Made by a program: the position numbers and the translations under genes | The notes under the pieces: model-generated | The model's input: the letters and a program-made list of their open reading frames with translations, nothing else | Told to the model about the DNA's origin: nothing | The model's database searches: none | In this document: piece after piece, positions 35,104 through 43,713 of the stretch | How the letters are laid out: each line of letters begins with the position of its first letter | Numbering within the stretch: the first letter of the stretch is position 1 | NCBI GenBank assembly: GCA_003168335.1 | Contig: PMSM01000003.1 | Location: 1 to 64,000, forward strand | Source of the DNA: Blastocatellia bacterium | GTDB taxonomy: Bacteria > Acidobacteriota > Blastocatellia > Pyrinomonadales > Pyrinomonadaceae | Length of the DNA: 64,000 bases | Direction: 5' to 3'

Positions 35104-35233
35104 TATCCGCAGATTACGCAGATTACGCAGAGCCAGAAAAGGAAGGGACCTTGAAGGGCAGAAGAAGAATCGCAGGTTCAATCAACTGCTGTTTGCTGGG
35201 TGATTGAATCTGCGACATCTGCGTAATCTGTGG
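35104..35233. repeat. Inverted repeat (CTGCGTAATCTG family)
   Basis: The left arm 'ATCCGCAGATTACGCAG' and the inverted right arm 'CTGCGTAATCTGTGGA' flank about 90 bp. Related elements are at 38516, 55765 and 56799. Confidence 0.75.
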
Positions 35234-35242
35234 AAAAATCCT

Positions 35243-36514
35243 ATGCCCGCCGGAATCTACATACACATTCCTTTCTGCCGTTCGCGTTGCTCTTACTGTG
35301 ACTTCGCTACGGGAATGTATGAGGGCGAGTTGGCAGAGCGTTACGTGCACGCTCTTACCAGCGAGATTGCGAAGTGGAGCGAAGTCGAGACGCCGTCTGC
35401 CGCAGATACGATTTACTTTGGCGGGGGAACTCCTTCACTGCTGACGCCGGCTCAGATCGCCCGGGTACTGAAAGCCGTCCACGACCGCTTTGAGATAGTT
35501 GAGGGCGCGGAAGTGACGATGGAGATGAATCCGGCGAGTATTGTCTCTGCGCCGCCTCGGCGTTCTCTGCGTCTCGGCGGTGAAATGGAGACCGAGAACT
35601 CTCACCGCAGAGACGCAGAGGTCGCCGAGACTACGCAGAGGAATGCAGTTGAGTCGGCTAACGACGAGAACCCTGAACTGTCGAGTGAAAAGCTGCGTGA
35701 CTTTCGCCGGCTCGGAATCAATCGCGTCAGTTTTGGCGCCCAGACCTTCGATGACCGCGAACTAAAGCAACTCGGCCGCACGCACACCGCGGCTGACATT
35801 CCTTCGACCTTTGGTCGTTTAAGAGAAGCCGGTTTCGAAAACATCAACTTTGATCTGATCGCCGGCTTGCCCGGACAGACGCTCGCAGGCTGGAAAAGAA
35901 ATCTCGCTGAAGCTTTGAAACTGCGACCCGATCATCTATCGCTTTATCTGCTGGACGTGCATGAAGGCACGCCGCTCGCAGATCAAATTCGTAGCGGCAT
36001 GCGGCCGACGCCCGACGACGATCTCGCAGGCGAAATGTACCAACTCATGTTGGACGAAGTCGGCGCCGCCGGCTACGAGCATTATGAGATCTCGAATTTC
36101 TCTTTGCCCGGATTTCAGTCGCGTCACAATACGAAGTATTGGAGCGGCGCTCCTTACTATGCCTTTGGTTGTTCGGCGCATTCGTACGATGGCTCGCGGC
36201 GACGCTGGGCCAATGACCGCGATGTCGCAAAGTATGTTGATTTGATCGAGAGCCAACAGGCGCCGGTTGTTGAGCGAACGGATCTGAAGGAAGAGGACGC
36301 GCGTTCGGAGTCGATATTCCTCGGGTTGCGTTTGATGCGCGGCTTGGATTTGGAAGACTACCGGAGGCGGTTCGGAGCCGATCTGCAGGATCGATACGCA
36401 GCGGATCTTGATCATCTGCTCGATGCCGGACTAATTGAGATCGATGAAGGCTGGATGCGACTTACCACGCGCGGTGCCCTGCTGTCGAATGAAGTATTTG
36501 CAGTGCTGGCGTGA
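35243..36514 (+). CDS. hemW: Radical SAM heme chaperone HemW, with repeat insertion
   Basis: HemW binds heme and is related to coproporphyrinogen III oxidase HemN. The 423-residue protein has the radical SAM cluster motif 'PFCRSRCSYCDF' (C-x3-C-x2-C), 'YFGGGTPSLL', 'GINRVSFGAQTFDD', 'FDLIAGLPGQT' and 'YEISNFSLPGFQSRHN'. Between 'NPASIVS' and 'EKLRDF' (about residues 101-148) it carries about 45 extra charged residues encoded by a long inverted repeat, in frame. The ATG at 35243 places 'AGIYIHIPFC' at the N-terminus as in homologues. Confidence 0.9.
   Translation: MPAGIYIHIPFCRSRCSYCDFATGMYEGELAERYVHALTSEIAKWSEVETPSAADTIYFGGGTPSLLTPAQIARVLKAVHDRFEIVEGAEVTMEMNPASIVSAPPRRSLRLGGEMETENSHRRDAEVAETTQRNAVESANDENPELSSEKLRDFRRLGINRVSFGAQTFDDRELKQLGRTHTAADIPSTFGRLREAGFENINFDLIAGLPGQTLAGWKRNLAEALKLRPDHLSLYLLDVHEGTPLADQIRSGMRPTPDDDLAGEMYQLMLDEVGAAGYEHYEISNFSLPGFQSRHNTKYWSGAPYYAFGCSAHSYDGSRRRWANDRDVAKYVDLIESQQAPVVERTDLKEEDARSESIFLGLRLMRGLDLEDYRRRFGADLQDRYAADLDHLLDAGLIEIDEGWMRLTTRGALLSNEVFAVLA
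35545..35640. repeat. Inverted repeat inserted in frame in hemW
   Basis: Arms of 39 bp, 35545-35583 and 35602-35640, are inverted to each other with about six mismatches and an 18-bp loop. Each contains CTCTGCGTCTC and CTCGGCG motifs, as in intergenic repeats. The reading frame of hemW passes through without a stop. Confidence 0.85.
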
Positions 36515-36519
36515 GAGGG

Positions 36520-36690
36520 TGCGGCTACGCCGCCTGATGTGCTGAGAGGCTGTGCCTTTCCGTGGACAGGTTTTCCATTTGCCGTCGAGGCTGCGCCTCG
36601 ACGAAATCTGAGGCATAGCCTCAAAAAAGCTTCCTTGAAAGTCTTGCCGGAAAGTCAGAGGCTTTCCGCACATCAGACGGCATAGCCGCA
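36520..36690. repeat. Composite nested palindrome, copy 3 of 3
   Basis: The ends GCGGCTACGCCGCC and 'gacggcatagccgc' flank hairpins GAGGCTGTGCCTTTCC, GTCGAGGCTGCGCCTCGAC and GAGGCATAGCCTC. It lies between the convergent hemW and DUF1015 genes. Confidence 0.8.
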
Positions 36691-36723
36691 GACGAAATCA
36701 CAGACCGAAGTCTGCGCTCCCTT

Positions 36724-37953
36724 CTAAATCTGATGACTGAGCAACCCATCCCTCAGCTTGGGCTCGAACCAGGTTGATTTAGGCGGCATGATCTCACCGG
36801 CATCCGACACGCGCAGCAAATCTTCGATCGTAGTCGGATACAACGAGAACGCGACCGCCGCTTTACCGTCATTCACCAAGTTCTCCAGCTCCTCAGTCCC
36901 GCGAATTCCGCCCACGAAATCAATTCGCTTGTCAGTGCGCACGTCCTTGATGCCGAGAATCGGATCGAGCAGACGATTCTGTAAGATGCTTACATCAAGC
37001 GACTCAACCACGCCAGATGGTCTTGTGGCATCGCTCGGCAACGTTAGCCCGTACCAACCGCCATCAAGATACAGCCGCCATCGACCGCGTTCTTCGGGAG
37101 ACGGCGAAGCATTGTCGGTGACCGTAAAACTCGCGCGCACGCGGGCAAGAAACTCGTCCGGCGACAATCCATTCAAATCGCGCACGATGCGGTTGTAAGG
37201 AAGGATCTGCAACTGTCTATCGGGAAACAGGACGCACTGAAAGAAGTTGTATTCTTCGTTGCCAATAAAGGAAAAGCTGCTTTCCTTCAATTCCGCGCGG
37301 GCGCGGCTGGCGCTGGCTGCGCGATGATGGCCATCAGCGATGTAGAGATAAGGAACTTCGCTGAAAGCTGCGACCAGCGGATCATAGGCCGGTACGCGCC
37401 AGATGGTGTGACGGATGTCATCGTTGGCCACAAAATCATACAGCGGCGGATTACCGACGAGCGCGTCCGCAATCAGCGAACTAATTTCAGGCCGGTCGCG
37501 GTAGGTCAGGAACACCGGTCCGGTCTGCGCCCGCAGCACCATTATGTGGCGTGTGCGATCGTCTTCTTTGTCACGCCGCGTGCGTTCGTGTTTGCGAATG
37601 ACGTTGCGGTCATATTCATCCACCGAACAGCACGCCACCACTCCAATCTGTTCGTGCTTACCCATGATCAGACGATAGAGATAAAGGCTCGGCGTTTCTT
37701 CCGTCTCGAGCGGACATTTGGTGATCAGGTTGGCAAAGTTGTCGACGGCTTTGGTATAGACCTCGTCGCTGTAGACGGGAGTGCCTGCGGGCAAATCGAT
37801 TTCGGGGCGCGAGACATGCAGAAAGCTCCAGGGGTTTCCCGAGGCCAGCGTGCGGGCTTCTTCGGTATTGACGACGTCGTAAGGGACCGCGGCGACCTGC
37901 GCCGCGCGCTCGGCTTGCGGACGAAGAGCATGGAAAGGACGAATGATGGCCAC
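36724..37953 (-). CDS. DUF1015 family protein
   Basis: The 409-residue protein has the family pattern 'PFHALRPQAERAAQVAAVPYD', 'NPWSFLHVSRPEIDLP', 'LYIADGHHRAASASRARAEL' and 'FVGGIRGTEELENLV'. In several anaerobes DUF1015 genes neighbour serA and serC, which also occur within 8 kb here. The HHR motif recalls ParB-like CTP/phosphoryl-binding kinase folds such as SerK, a free-serine kinase; that link is inference. It is monocistronic. Confidence 0.9.
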   Translation of the reverse strand: MAIIRPFHALRPQAERAAQVAAVPYDVVNTEEARTLASGNPWSFLHVSRPEIDLPAGTPVYSDEVYTKAVDNFANLITKCPLETEETPSLYLYRLIMGKHEQIGVVACCSVDEYDRNVIRKHERTRRDKEDDRTRHIMVLRAQTGPVFLTYRDRPEISSLIADALVGNPPLYDFVANDDIRHTIWRVPAYDPLVAAFSEVPYLYIADGHHRAASASRARAELKESSFSFIGNEEYNFFQCVLFPDRQLQILPYNRIVRDLNGLSPDEFLARVRASFTVTDNASPSPEERGRWRLYLDGGWYGLTLPSDATRPSGVVESLDVSILQNRLLDPILGIKDVRTDKRIDFVGGIRGTEELENLVNDGKAAVAFSLYPTTIEDLLRVSDAGEIMPPKSTWFEPKLRDGLLSHQI

Positions 37954-38077
37954 GCGTTGCTCCTGAAGAATTAGATTATTTAGAGCAGGTAAGACTAAAC
38001 CGTGTGAGAGTTGATTTGCAAAGCAGTGAGGTCTTCACTGCTGGTACGGTTTACGTTGTAGGGCGAATCAACCCGTC

Positions 38078-38210
38078 GCTGGGAGCGCGGCCGTCCCGTC
38101 CGCACCGCGCCGCAGGCGCGAATAGCCTGCGCCAAATAGTAAGAAGCTTTACCAACTGACTTTTTTTCGCGCTTCGCGCTCAGTGCGGACGGGACGTCCG
38201 CGCTCCCGGC
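38078..38210. repeat. Inverted repeat (GGGAGCGCGGACG family)
   Basis: GGGAGCGCGGCCGTCCCGTC at the left and 'gacgggacgtccgcgctccc' at the right are inverted, with a GCGCCGCAGGCGC hairpin inside. Related copies are at 42345-42425 and 50957-51066. It fills the gap upstream of the DUF1015 gene. Confidence 0.75.
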
Positions 38211-38283
38211 AATACAGTTCCTGGTTCCGGTTGAGGGCGAGAGCACTCGAGCCAGGATCAGTTCATGCCTTACAATGCTTTCG

Positions 38284-38484
38284 ATGTCATCAACTGACGA
38301 ACTCAACCGGAAACTCCGCGAACTCGATGCCGAATTTGATCGAGAGATGCTCGCTCGTGGATTTGATCCTGCCCAGGCCGAAAATGTCGCGCTGCCATCG
38401 CACCTCGCCGCGCTTTACAGTGAACGCGAGAGGATCAAAGCGGAGCTTGAAGAATCAGAAGGGAAAACCGATGACCGAGATTGA
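38284..38484 (+). CDS. Small hypothetical coiled-coil protein
   Basis: The 66-residue protein (MSSTDELNRKLRELDAE...) is rich in Glu, Arg and Leu and likely helical, with 'HLAALYSERERIKAELEES' at the end. An alternative ATG 9 bp upstream is in frame. No clear ribosome binding site is seen. It has no known family. Confidence 0.5.
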   Translation: MSSTDELNRKLRELDAEFDREMLARGFDPAQAENVALPSHLAALYSERERIKAELEESEGKTDDRD

Positions 38485-38515
38485 ACGGTTGCGATGTTGA
38501 AGAAGGGCCTAAGTT

Positions 38516-38686
38516 GATTATCCGCAGATTACACAGATTACGCAGAACAGCAAGAACGAAAGAGAGCTAGCCACAAAAAGGCACCTGAAGCACAAAAGGA
38601 AATCTCGCTCATTCGTTCCTGCGCTTTCTTGTTTCTCTTGGTGGCTTGGTTTTGTTTCTGCGTAATCTGTGTAATCTGCGGATAAG
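38516..38686. repeat. Inverted repeat (CTGCGTAATCTG family)
   Basis: Outer arms 'TTATCCGCAGATTACACAG' and the inverted 'CTGTGTAATCTGCGGATAA' enclose a middle with GCCACAAAAAGGCAC and its inverted counterpart near 38640. It is a larger relative of 35104-35233. Confidence 0.8.
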
Positions 38687-39556
38687 TCACACCGGAGTGC
38701 GTCCGAACTCTTTCAGCAGCGGCGCCAGATTCTTGATTACCATTTCGTGCGCGGCGCCGTTGGTAGCCACGATCCCATTCTGATTATCGATCCGCACGCC
38801 GTTGTAGCGCAGCGGCTGCCCGAATAGATCGGTCAAGCGACCGCCTGCCTCCGCCAGAATTGCCTCTGGCCCACAAGTGTCCCATTGCTTCGTGCTCGGC
38901 GAAAGATGAAAGTAGAGATCGGCTTGCTGTTCGGCAATCAAACCGACCTTCACGCCCACTGATCCGCGCCGCATTTCTTTCTTAAAACCAAACGCACTGA
39001 CGACTTGTTCCATGCGCGGACTGCGATGCGAGCGGCTCGATGCCAAGACCATTTCACCGGGTTTGGTCTGTTTTGAGACCGACATGCGCGCCGCCGCGTT
39101 GTCTTCGTCTTCGATCCACGCGCCGCCGCCGCGCACCGCGCGATAGAGAACTTTGCGCGTGGGTTGATAAACCACGCCCAGAACGCTCTCGCCTCCGACG
39201 GCGAGCCCGATTTGCACCGCGAAATCTCCATCACGAGCAATGAAGTTTTTCGTCCCGTCCATGGGATCGATCAACCACACTCGATCTTTCTCCAGCCGGC
39301 GATCACTGTCGGTCGACTCTTCGGCGAGCATGCCGTCCTCCGGAAATTCCGCTTGCAGCCGGTCGACGATTAGTTCATTCGCCTCGCGATCGGCGGCAGT
39401 GACCTCTTCGAGTTCGTCGAGGGCGTTAACCTTCTGCTCGATCAGAAAAGGACTGTAATAGTGCTTGAGCAAGACCGCTCCCGCGGCCCGCGCGAGCTCG
39501 ATAGCGACCTGAAGCTCACGAGTGAATCCTGATTCGGACTTATCTGCTTTCATCAA
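38687..39556 (-). CDS. Inositol monophosphatase / CysQ-like phosphatase
   Basis: The 289-residue protein has the Mg/Li-dependent phosphatase motifs 'MLAEESTDSDRR', 'VWLIDPMDGTKNFIARDGDF' and 'STKQWDTCGPEAILAEAGGR'. This family includes inositol monophosphatase and 3'(2'),5'-bisphosphate nucleotidase (CysQ). The KQWDTCGPEA context favours the CysQ side, which removes PAP from sulfate assimilation, but the substrate is not certain. Its start lies 17 nt inside the 3' end of the upstream decarboxylase gene, so the two are cotranscribed. Confidence 0.88.
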   Translation of the reverse strand: MMKADKSESGFTRELQVAIELARAAGAVLLKHYYSPFLIEQKVNALDELEEVTAADREANELIVDRLQAEFPEDGMLAEESTDSDRRLEKDRVWLIDPMDGTKNFIARDGDFAVQIGLAVGGESVLGVVYQPTRKVLYRAVRGGGAWIEDEDNAAARMSVSKQTKPGEMVLASSRSHRSPRMEQVVSAFGFKKEMRRGSVGVKVGLIAEQQADLYFHLSPSTKQWDTCGPEAILAEAGGRLTDLFGQPLRYNGVRIDNQNGIVATNGAAHEMVIKNLAPLLKEFGRTPV

Positions 39557-41075
39557 TGTCTATTTCCCGAGCCACCGCTCGCACGACCTCAACGGTAATA
39601 TCTATATCCGCGCGGGTGGTGCGAAAGTTTATGATGCAGGCACGCAGGGCAAACTTCCCGCGCAACATAGCATTTGACAAGTAAGCTCGCCCGCTGCGCT
39701 GCACGTCATGCATGATCCGCTCGTTCAGGCGATTTAACTCCGAGTTAATGCGATCGCGCTCTTCATGATCCTTCGCGGCTGCGAGTCGCGCGCGCAGACG
39801 AGGCGGCCGGTACCGAAAGCAGCAGATGCTCAGTTCTACCGGAGCCAGTAACTCAAAATCTTCCGCGGCCTGCACTCGCTCGGCCAGGTACTCAGCCATC
39901 GCTATATCGTCCGCGATGGCGTCGGCGACTCGTCGCGCGCCGTAGTATTTGAGCGTTAACCAAACCTTAAGTGCACGAAACCGGCGCGACAGCTCGATAC
40001 CATAATCCCAGAAAGCGAAGCTTTCCTCAGCTTGCTCGTGCACTTTGATATAGTCCGCCTCCATCACAAACGCTCGCCGCGCCGCAGTCGGATCGTGAAA
40101 CAGCAAGCAGCCACAGTCGACCGGTGTATAAAGCCACTTGTGCGGATCGAGAGAGATCGAATCAGCCATTGCCAGGCCCGCAAAACTCGCGCGCTTCTCA
40201 GCGACCATAGCAGCCGGTGCTCCATACGCACCATCGATGTGAAACCATAAATCGTACTCGCGAGCCACGCCGGCAATTTCTCCGAGTGGATCGATTGCTC
40301 CTGAAGCTGCGGTTCCCGCGCTCGCAATCACGCAGAAGGGCCTGAGGCCATTTTGTTTGTCGCTCTCGACAGCTTCCCGCAGCGCGCGTATGTCCAGGCG
40401 AAAGTGATCATCCGTGGGCAGCAGGCGGACGTGGCGGTGACCTAAGCCAAGAATATCTGCTGCCTTGGGGATTGAAAGATGAACCTGGTCCGATGCATAG
40501 ACGGTCATCGGGGCGCCGTCGTTCCAAAGCCCTTCAGACGCAGTCTGCGGCCCTGACTTCACCCGATGCGCGATCAGCAGCGCCGTAAGGTTCGCCATTG
40601 AACCACCACTGGTTAAGATTCCATGCGCGGCCTCGTCGAAACCAATTAGCGAGCCCAGCCAGCGAACAACTGTTCGTTCGATCTGCGTTGCCGACGGAGC
40701 TGAACGCCATGAAGTCACGCTGGGATTGACGGCTGACGCCAACAGGTCGGCGAATGCGCCCACCGGGGTTGAAGGTGAAGCTACATAGCCGAAAAACCGC
40801 GGGTGTCCATTGTGACGAGTGCCCTCAATCATCTTTTGGCAGTCGCCGAGGAGATGCTCGAGCGGTTCTCCCTCAAGCGGGGGTGGTTCATTAAACGCTC
40901 GCTCGAGTTCTTCGCCGGTGGTATGCGGGAAGACCGGCCGTTGCGAAATGCCGGCGTAGTAATTCTGCACCAGCGCCACGAACTGTTCCGACAGATCACG
41001 CAACGCATCATGACTGATGTCGAGCGACGAGCGGCGCGACTTGGACTCTTCTTCGTTGAATCCAGCAGAAGTCAT
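39540..41075 (-). CDS. PLP-dependent group II amino acid decarboxylase
   Basis: The 511-residue protein belongs to the aromatic-L-amino-acid/glutamate decarboxylase family. Signatures are 'GILTSGGSMANLTALLIAHR', 'VIASAGTAASGAIDPLGEIAG', 'WFHIDGAYGAPAAMV' and the PLP lysine in 'SLDPHKWLYTPVDCG' (about residue 310). The exact amine product cannot be told; tyrosine, tryptophan or aspartate-type activity are all possible. It is first in a two-gene unit with the phosphatase gene. Confidence 0.92.
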   Translation of the reverse strand: MTSAGFNEEESKSRRSSLDISHDALRDLSEQFVALVQNYYAGISQRPVFPHTTGEELERAFNEPPPLEGEPLEHLLGDCQKMIEGTRHNGHPRFFGYVASPSTPVGAFADLLASAVNPSVTSWRSAPSATQIERTVVRWLGSLIGFDEAAHGILTSGGSMANLTALLIAHRVKSGPQTASEGLWNDGAPMTVYASDQVHLSIPKAADILGLGHRHVRLLPTDDHFRLDIRALREAVESDKQNGLRPFCVIASAGTAASGAIDPLGEIAGVAREYDLWFHIDGAYGAPAAMVAEKRASFAGLAMADSISLDPHKWLYTPVDCGCLLFHDPTAARRAFVMEADYIKVHEQAEESFAFWDYGIELSRRFRALKVWLTLKYYGARRVADAIADDIAMAEYLAERVQAAEDFELLAPVELSICCFRYRPPRLRARLAAAKDHEERDRINSELNRLNERIMHDVQRSGRAYLSNAMLRGKFALRACIINFRTTRADIDITVEVVRAVAREIDIDESR

Positions 41076-41218
41076 TTGATTTCACACAGAATTACCCGCA
41101 CGGGCAAAGCTATCACATCGATATCATTTGATCTAAGTGTGCTTGCCGGGCGCGCGCGGCGCCGCGTATAGTCATCGCGTTAACTCTAATCGACTGATAG
41201 TTGGGAGCATTTCGACGA

Positions 41219-42328
41219 ATGCCACTTGACGGCTGGGCGACGTTGGACGGCACGGCGCGCTATTGCGAGCGCTTCCGCGCGGTCGCGGCGGCAGATCACT
41301 TTCGGAAGCAGCAGGATCTTTGGTTCTCATCGATCGGTGTGGGCACTTATCTGGGCGACGCCGATAAGGAAACGGACGCTCGGTATGCGGAAGCGGTCAC
41401 GCGCGCGGTCGAATTAGGCGCGAACGTCATCGACACGGCCGCGAATTATCGCTTTCAAAGAAGTGAACGAGCGATCGGCGCGGCGCTGCGAGAAGTAAGC
41501 GAGCGCGGATTTGCGCGCGCCGAGTTGGTGATTTGCACCAAGGGCGGTTATCTGCCCTTTGACGGTGGGCCACCGACCGACGTGCGGCAATACATCGAAG
41601 ACAATTTCGTCAAGCCGGGAATCGCGAGTTTCGCGGATATCGCCGCCGGCGCGCACTGCATGACGCCGCGCTATTTGCAGAGCCAGCTTAGTCAGTCGCT
41701 CGCGAACATGAACTTGTCGTGCATTGACGTTTACTACGTGCACAATCCCGAGTCGCAGTTGTCCGAGGTCTCGGCCGAAGAGTTTTGGCAACGTTTGCGC
41801 GCGGCGTTTGAGTTTCTCGAACAGAGTGTTGCGAACGGCAAGATCAGAAACTACGGCGTGGCCACGTGGAATGGTTTTCGCGCCGAGCCGGACGCGGACG
41901 GGTATCATTCGCTGGAACGAATGGTGGAGATTGCGAAGGAAGTTGCCGGCGACGAGCACCATTTCCGGTTTGTTCAACTGCCGTTCAATCTGGCCATGCC
42001 CGAAGCGCTGTTCTTTCAAAATCAGAAACTCGGCGACGGGTACGCGAGCACGCTGCAAGCTGCGCACGCGTTCGGGATCACCGCAATCGCCAGCGGCTCG
42101 CTCTTGCAGGGCCAGGTAGCGCGCGGTTTGCCCGAGGAGATTCGTGTCCCGTTGGGCTCGCTGGCCACAGACGCGCAAACCGGTATTCAATTTGTGCGCT
42201 CGGCTCCGGGAATTACGACCGCGCTGGTGGGCATGAGCCAACGCGCGCACGTCGAAGAGAATTTACAGCTTGCTGCGGTTCCCCCGGCACAGCCCGACGA
42301 TCTTCTGAACGTGTTCGATGAAGAGTGA
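41219..42328 (+). CDS. Aldo/keto reductase family protein
   Basis: The 369-residue TIM-barrel protein has 'SIGVGTYLGDADKETDARYA', 'GANVIDTAANYRFQRSERAIG', 'LVICTKGGYLP', 'NLSCIDVYYVHNPESQL' and 'FVQLPFNLAMPEAL'. These correspond to the Asp/Tyr/Lys/His catalytic set of NAD(P)H-dependent aldo/keto reductases. The ATG at 41219 with GGGAG upstream is preferred over the in-frame TTG at 41201. Substrate unknown. It is divergent from the decarboxylase gene. Confidence 0.88.
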   Translation: MPLDGWATLDGTARYCERFRAVAAADHFRKQQDLWFSSIGVGTYLGDADKETDARYAEAVTRAVELGANVIDTAANYRFQRSERAIGAALREVSERGFARAELVICTKGGYLPFDGGPPTDVRQYIEDNFVKPGIASFADIAAGAHCMTPRYLQSQLSQSLANMNLSCIDVYYVHNPESQLSEVSAEEFWQRLRAAFEFLEQSVANGKIRNYGVATWNGFRAEPDADGYHSLERMVEIAKEVAGDEHHFRFVQLPFNLAMPEALFFQNQKLGDGYASTLQAAHAFGITAIASGSLLQGQVARGLPEEIRVPLGSLATDAQTGIQFVRSAPGITTALVGMSQRAHVEENLQLAAVPPAQPDDLLNVFDEE

Positions 42329-42344
42329 ACCAGGTGAGAACTGT

Positions 42345-42425
42345 TCGCGCTTCGCGCTCAGTGCGGACGGGACGTCCGCGCTCCCAGCGTAATGAGGTCA
42401 GTACCACCGGCGTAAGCGGGTGGGT
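42345..42425. repeat. Half-copies of two palindromic families
   Basis: The left part GCGCTTCGCGCTCAGTGC with GACGTCCGCGCTCCCAGC belongs to the 38078/50957 family. The right part GGTCAGTACCACCGG matches 20134-20227. They lie upstream of serA. Confidence 0.65.
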
Positions 42426-42479
42426 CCTGGCGCGCGCTAACGCAAACGAATTTAGGATCTAAAACTCGAGATTGAAAAG

Positions 42480-43685
42480 ATGCTAGTCCTAATCGCAGAC
42501 AAATTCGAACCAGCGGGCCGCGATGGCTTGCAGGTGATCGGGTGCGAAGTTTCGTTTCAGCCTGATCTGAAAGACGAGGCCCTGGTCGAAGCGATCGCTA
42601 AGCACCAGCCTGATGTGCTGGTTGTGCGCGGCACGAAAGTCACCGAACCGATGCTGGCGGCCGGGCCTCTGAAGCTGATCGTGCGCGCGGGCGCCGGCTA
42701 TAATACGATCGACGTGGCCGCCGCATCGCGCCGCGGGATTTATGTTTCCAACTGTCCCGGCAAAAATTCGATCGCGGTCGCCGAGTTGGCCTTCGCGCTG
42801 ATCCTCGCACTCGATCGCCGCATCGCTGACAACGTGATCGCTTTGCGCGCAGGACAATGGAACAAGAAAGAATTCTCGAAAGCGCGCGGATTGTTTGGGC
42901 GGACGTTGGGGTTAGTGGGCTTGGGGAAGATTAGTCAGGAGATGATTCCGCGCGCCAGAGCTTTCGGTATGCCGGTCGTAGCGTGGAGCCGAAGTCTAAC
43001 CAACGAAAAGGCCACTGAGTTGGGTGTCGAAAAAATGGAAACGCCGCTCGATGTCGCCCGAGCCGCGGACATCGTCAGTGTTCATGTCGCGCTCAACCCT
43101 GATACGCGCATGTTGATTGGCTCCGACTTTTTCAAAGCGATGCGCGAGGGCGCTTATCTCATCAACACTTCGCGCGGTGACGTTCTCGATCAAACGGCGC
43201 TGGTCGAAGCAATTAAGTCGAAAGGCATTCGCGCGGGACTCGATGTGTTCGCGATTGAACCGACTTCCGCCGTGGCGGAATTCACCGATCCGATCGCGAA
43301 AGAAGCGAGCGTTTACGGCACGCATCACATCGGTGCTTCGACCGACCAGGCGCAGGAAGCCATCGCCGCTGAGACAGTCCGCATCATTCAATCATTCAAA
43401 GAAACCGGCCAGGTGCCGAACGTGGTGAATCTGGCGCAGCGTACGCCGGCGACGCACCGTCTGGTGGTGCGTCATCGTGATCGGCCGGGCGTCTTGGCGC
43501 AGGTGCTCGACGCGATCAAAGCCGAACAGATCAACGTGCAGGAGATGGAGAACATCGTCTTCGAAGGCGCCGAAGCCGCGGTCGCGCGAATTAATCTGGA
43601 TAAGGCACCGTCGCCGGCGACCTTGGATCGGCTGCGCGGATCGAACCCCGATATTATTGAATTGAACGTACTGGAAATAAGTTAG
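42480..43685 (+). CDS. serA: D-3-phosphoglycerate dehydrogenase
   Basis: SerA oxidises 3-phosphoglycerate to 3-phosphohydroxypyruvate, the first step of serine synthesis. The 401-residue protein has the substrate domain 'LIVRAGAGYNTIDVAAASRR', the NAD-binding 'LGLVGLGKISQEMIPRA', 'ADIVSVHVALNPDTRMLIG' and 'LINTSRGDVLDQTALVEAI'. A C-terminal ACT domain (about residues 325-401, 'LVVRHRDRPGVLAQVLDAIK') suggests serine feedback. serC follows 1.2 kb downstream. Confidence 0.93.
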   Translation: MLVLIADKFEPAGRDGLQVIGCEVSFQPDLKDEALVEAIAKHQPDVLVVRGTKVTEPMLAAGPLKLIVRAGAGYNTIDVAAASRRGIYVSNCPGKNSIAVAELAFALILALDRRIADNVIALRAGQWNKKEFSKARGLFGRTLGLVGLGKISQEMIPRARAFGMPVVAWSRSLTNEKATELGVEKMETPLDVARAADIVSVHVALNPDTRMLIGSDFFKAMREGAYLINTSRGDVLDQTALVEAIKSKGIRAGLDVFAIEPTSAVAEFTDPIAKEASVYGTHHIGASTDQAQEAIAAETVRIIQSFKETGQVPNVVNLAQRTPATHRLVVRHRDRPGVLAQVLDAIKAEQINVQEMENIVFEGAEAAVARINLDKAPSPATLDRLRGSNPDIIELNVLEIS

Positions 43686-43713
43686 ACGTAATCAAAAAAG
43701 TGATTGACTCTTA

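Noticed and set aside
35602-35640. Assembly chimaera inside hemW
   Set aside because: The reading frame and both flanking HemW motifs are intact, so an in-frame repeat insertion is simpler.
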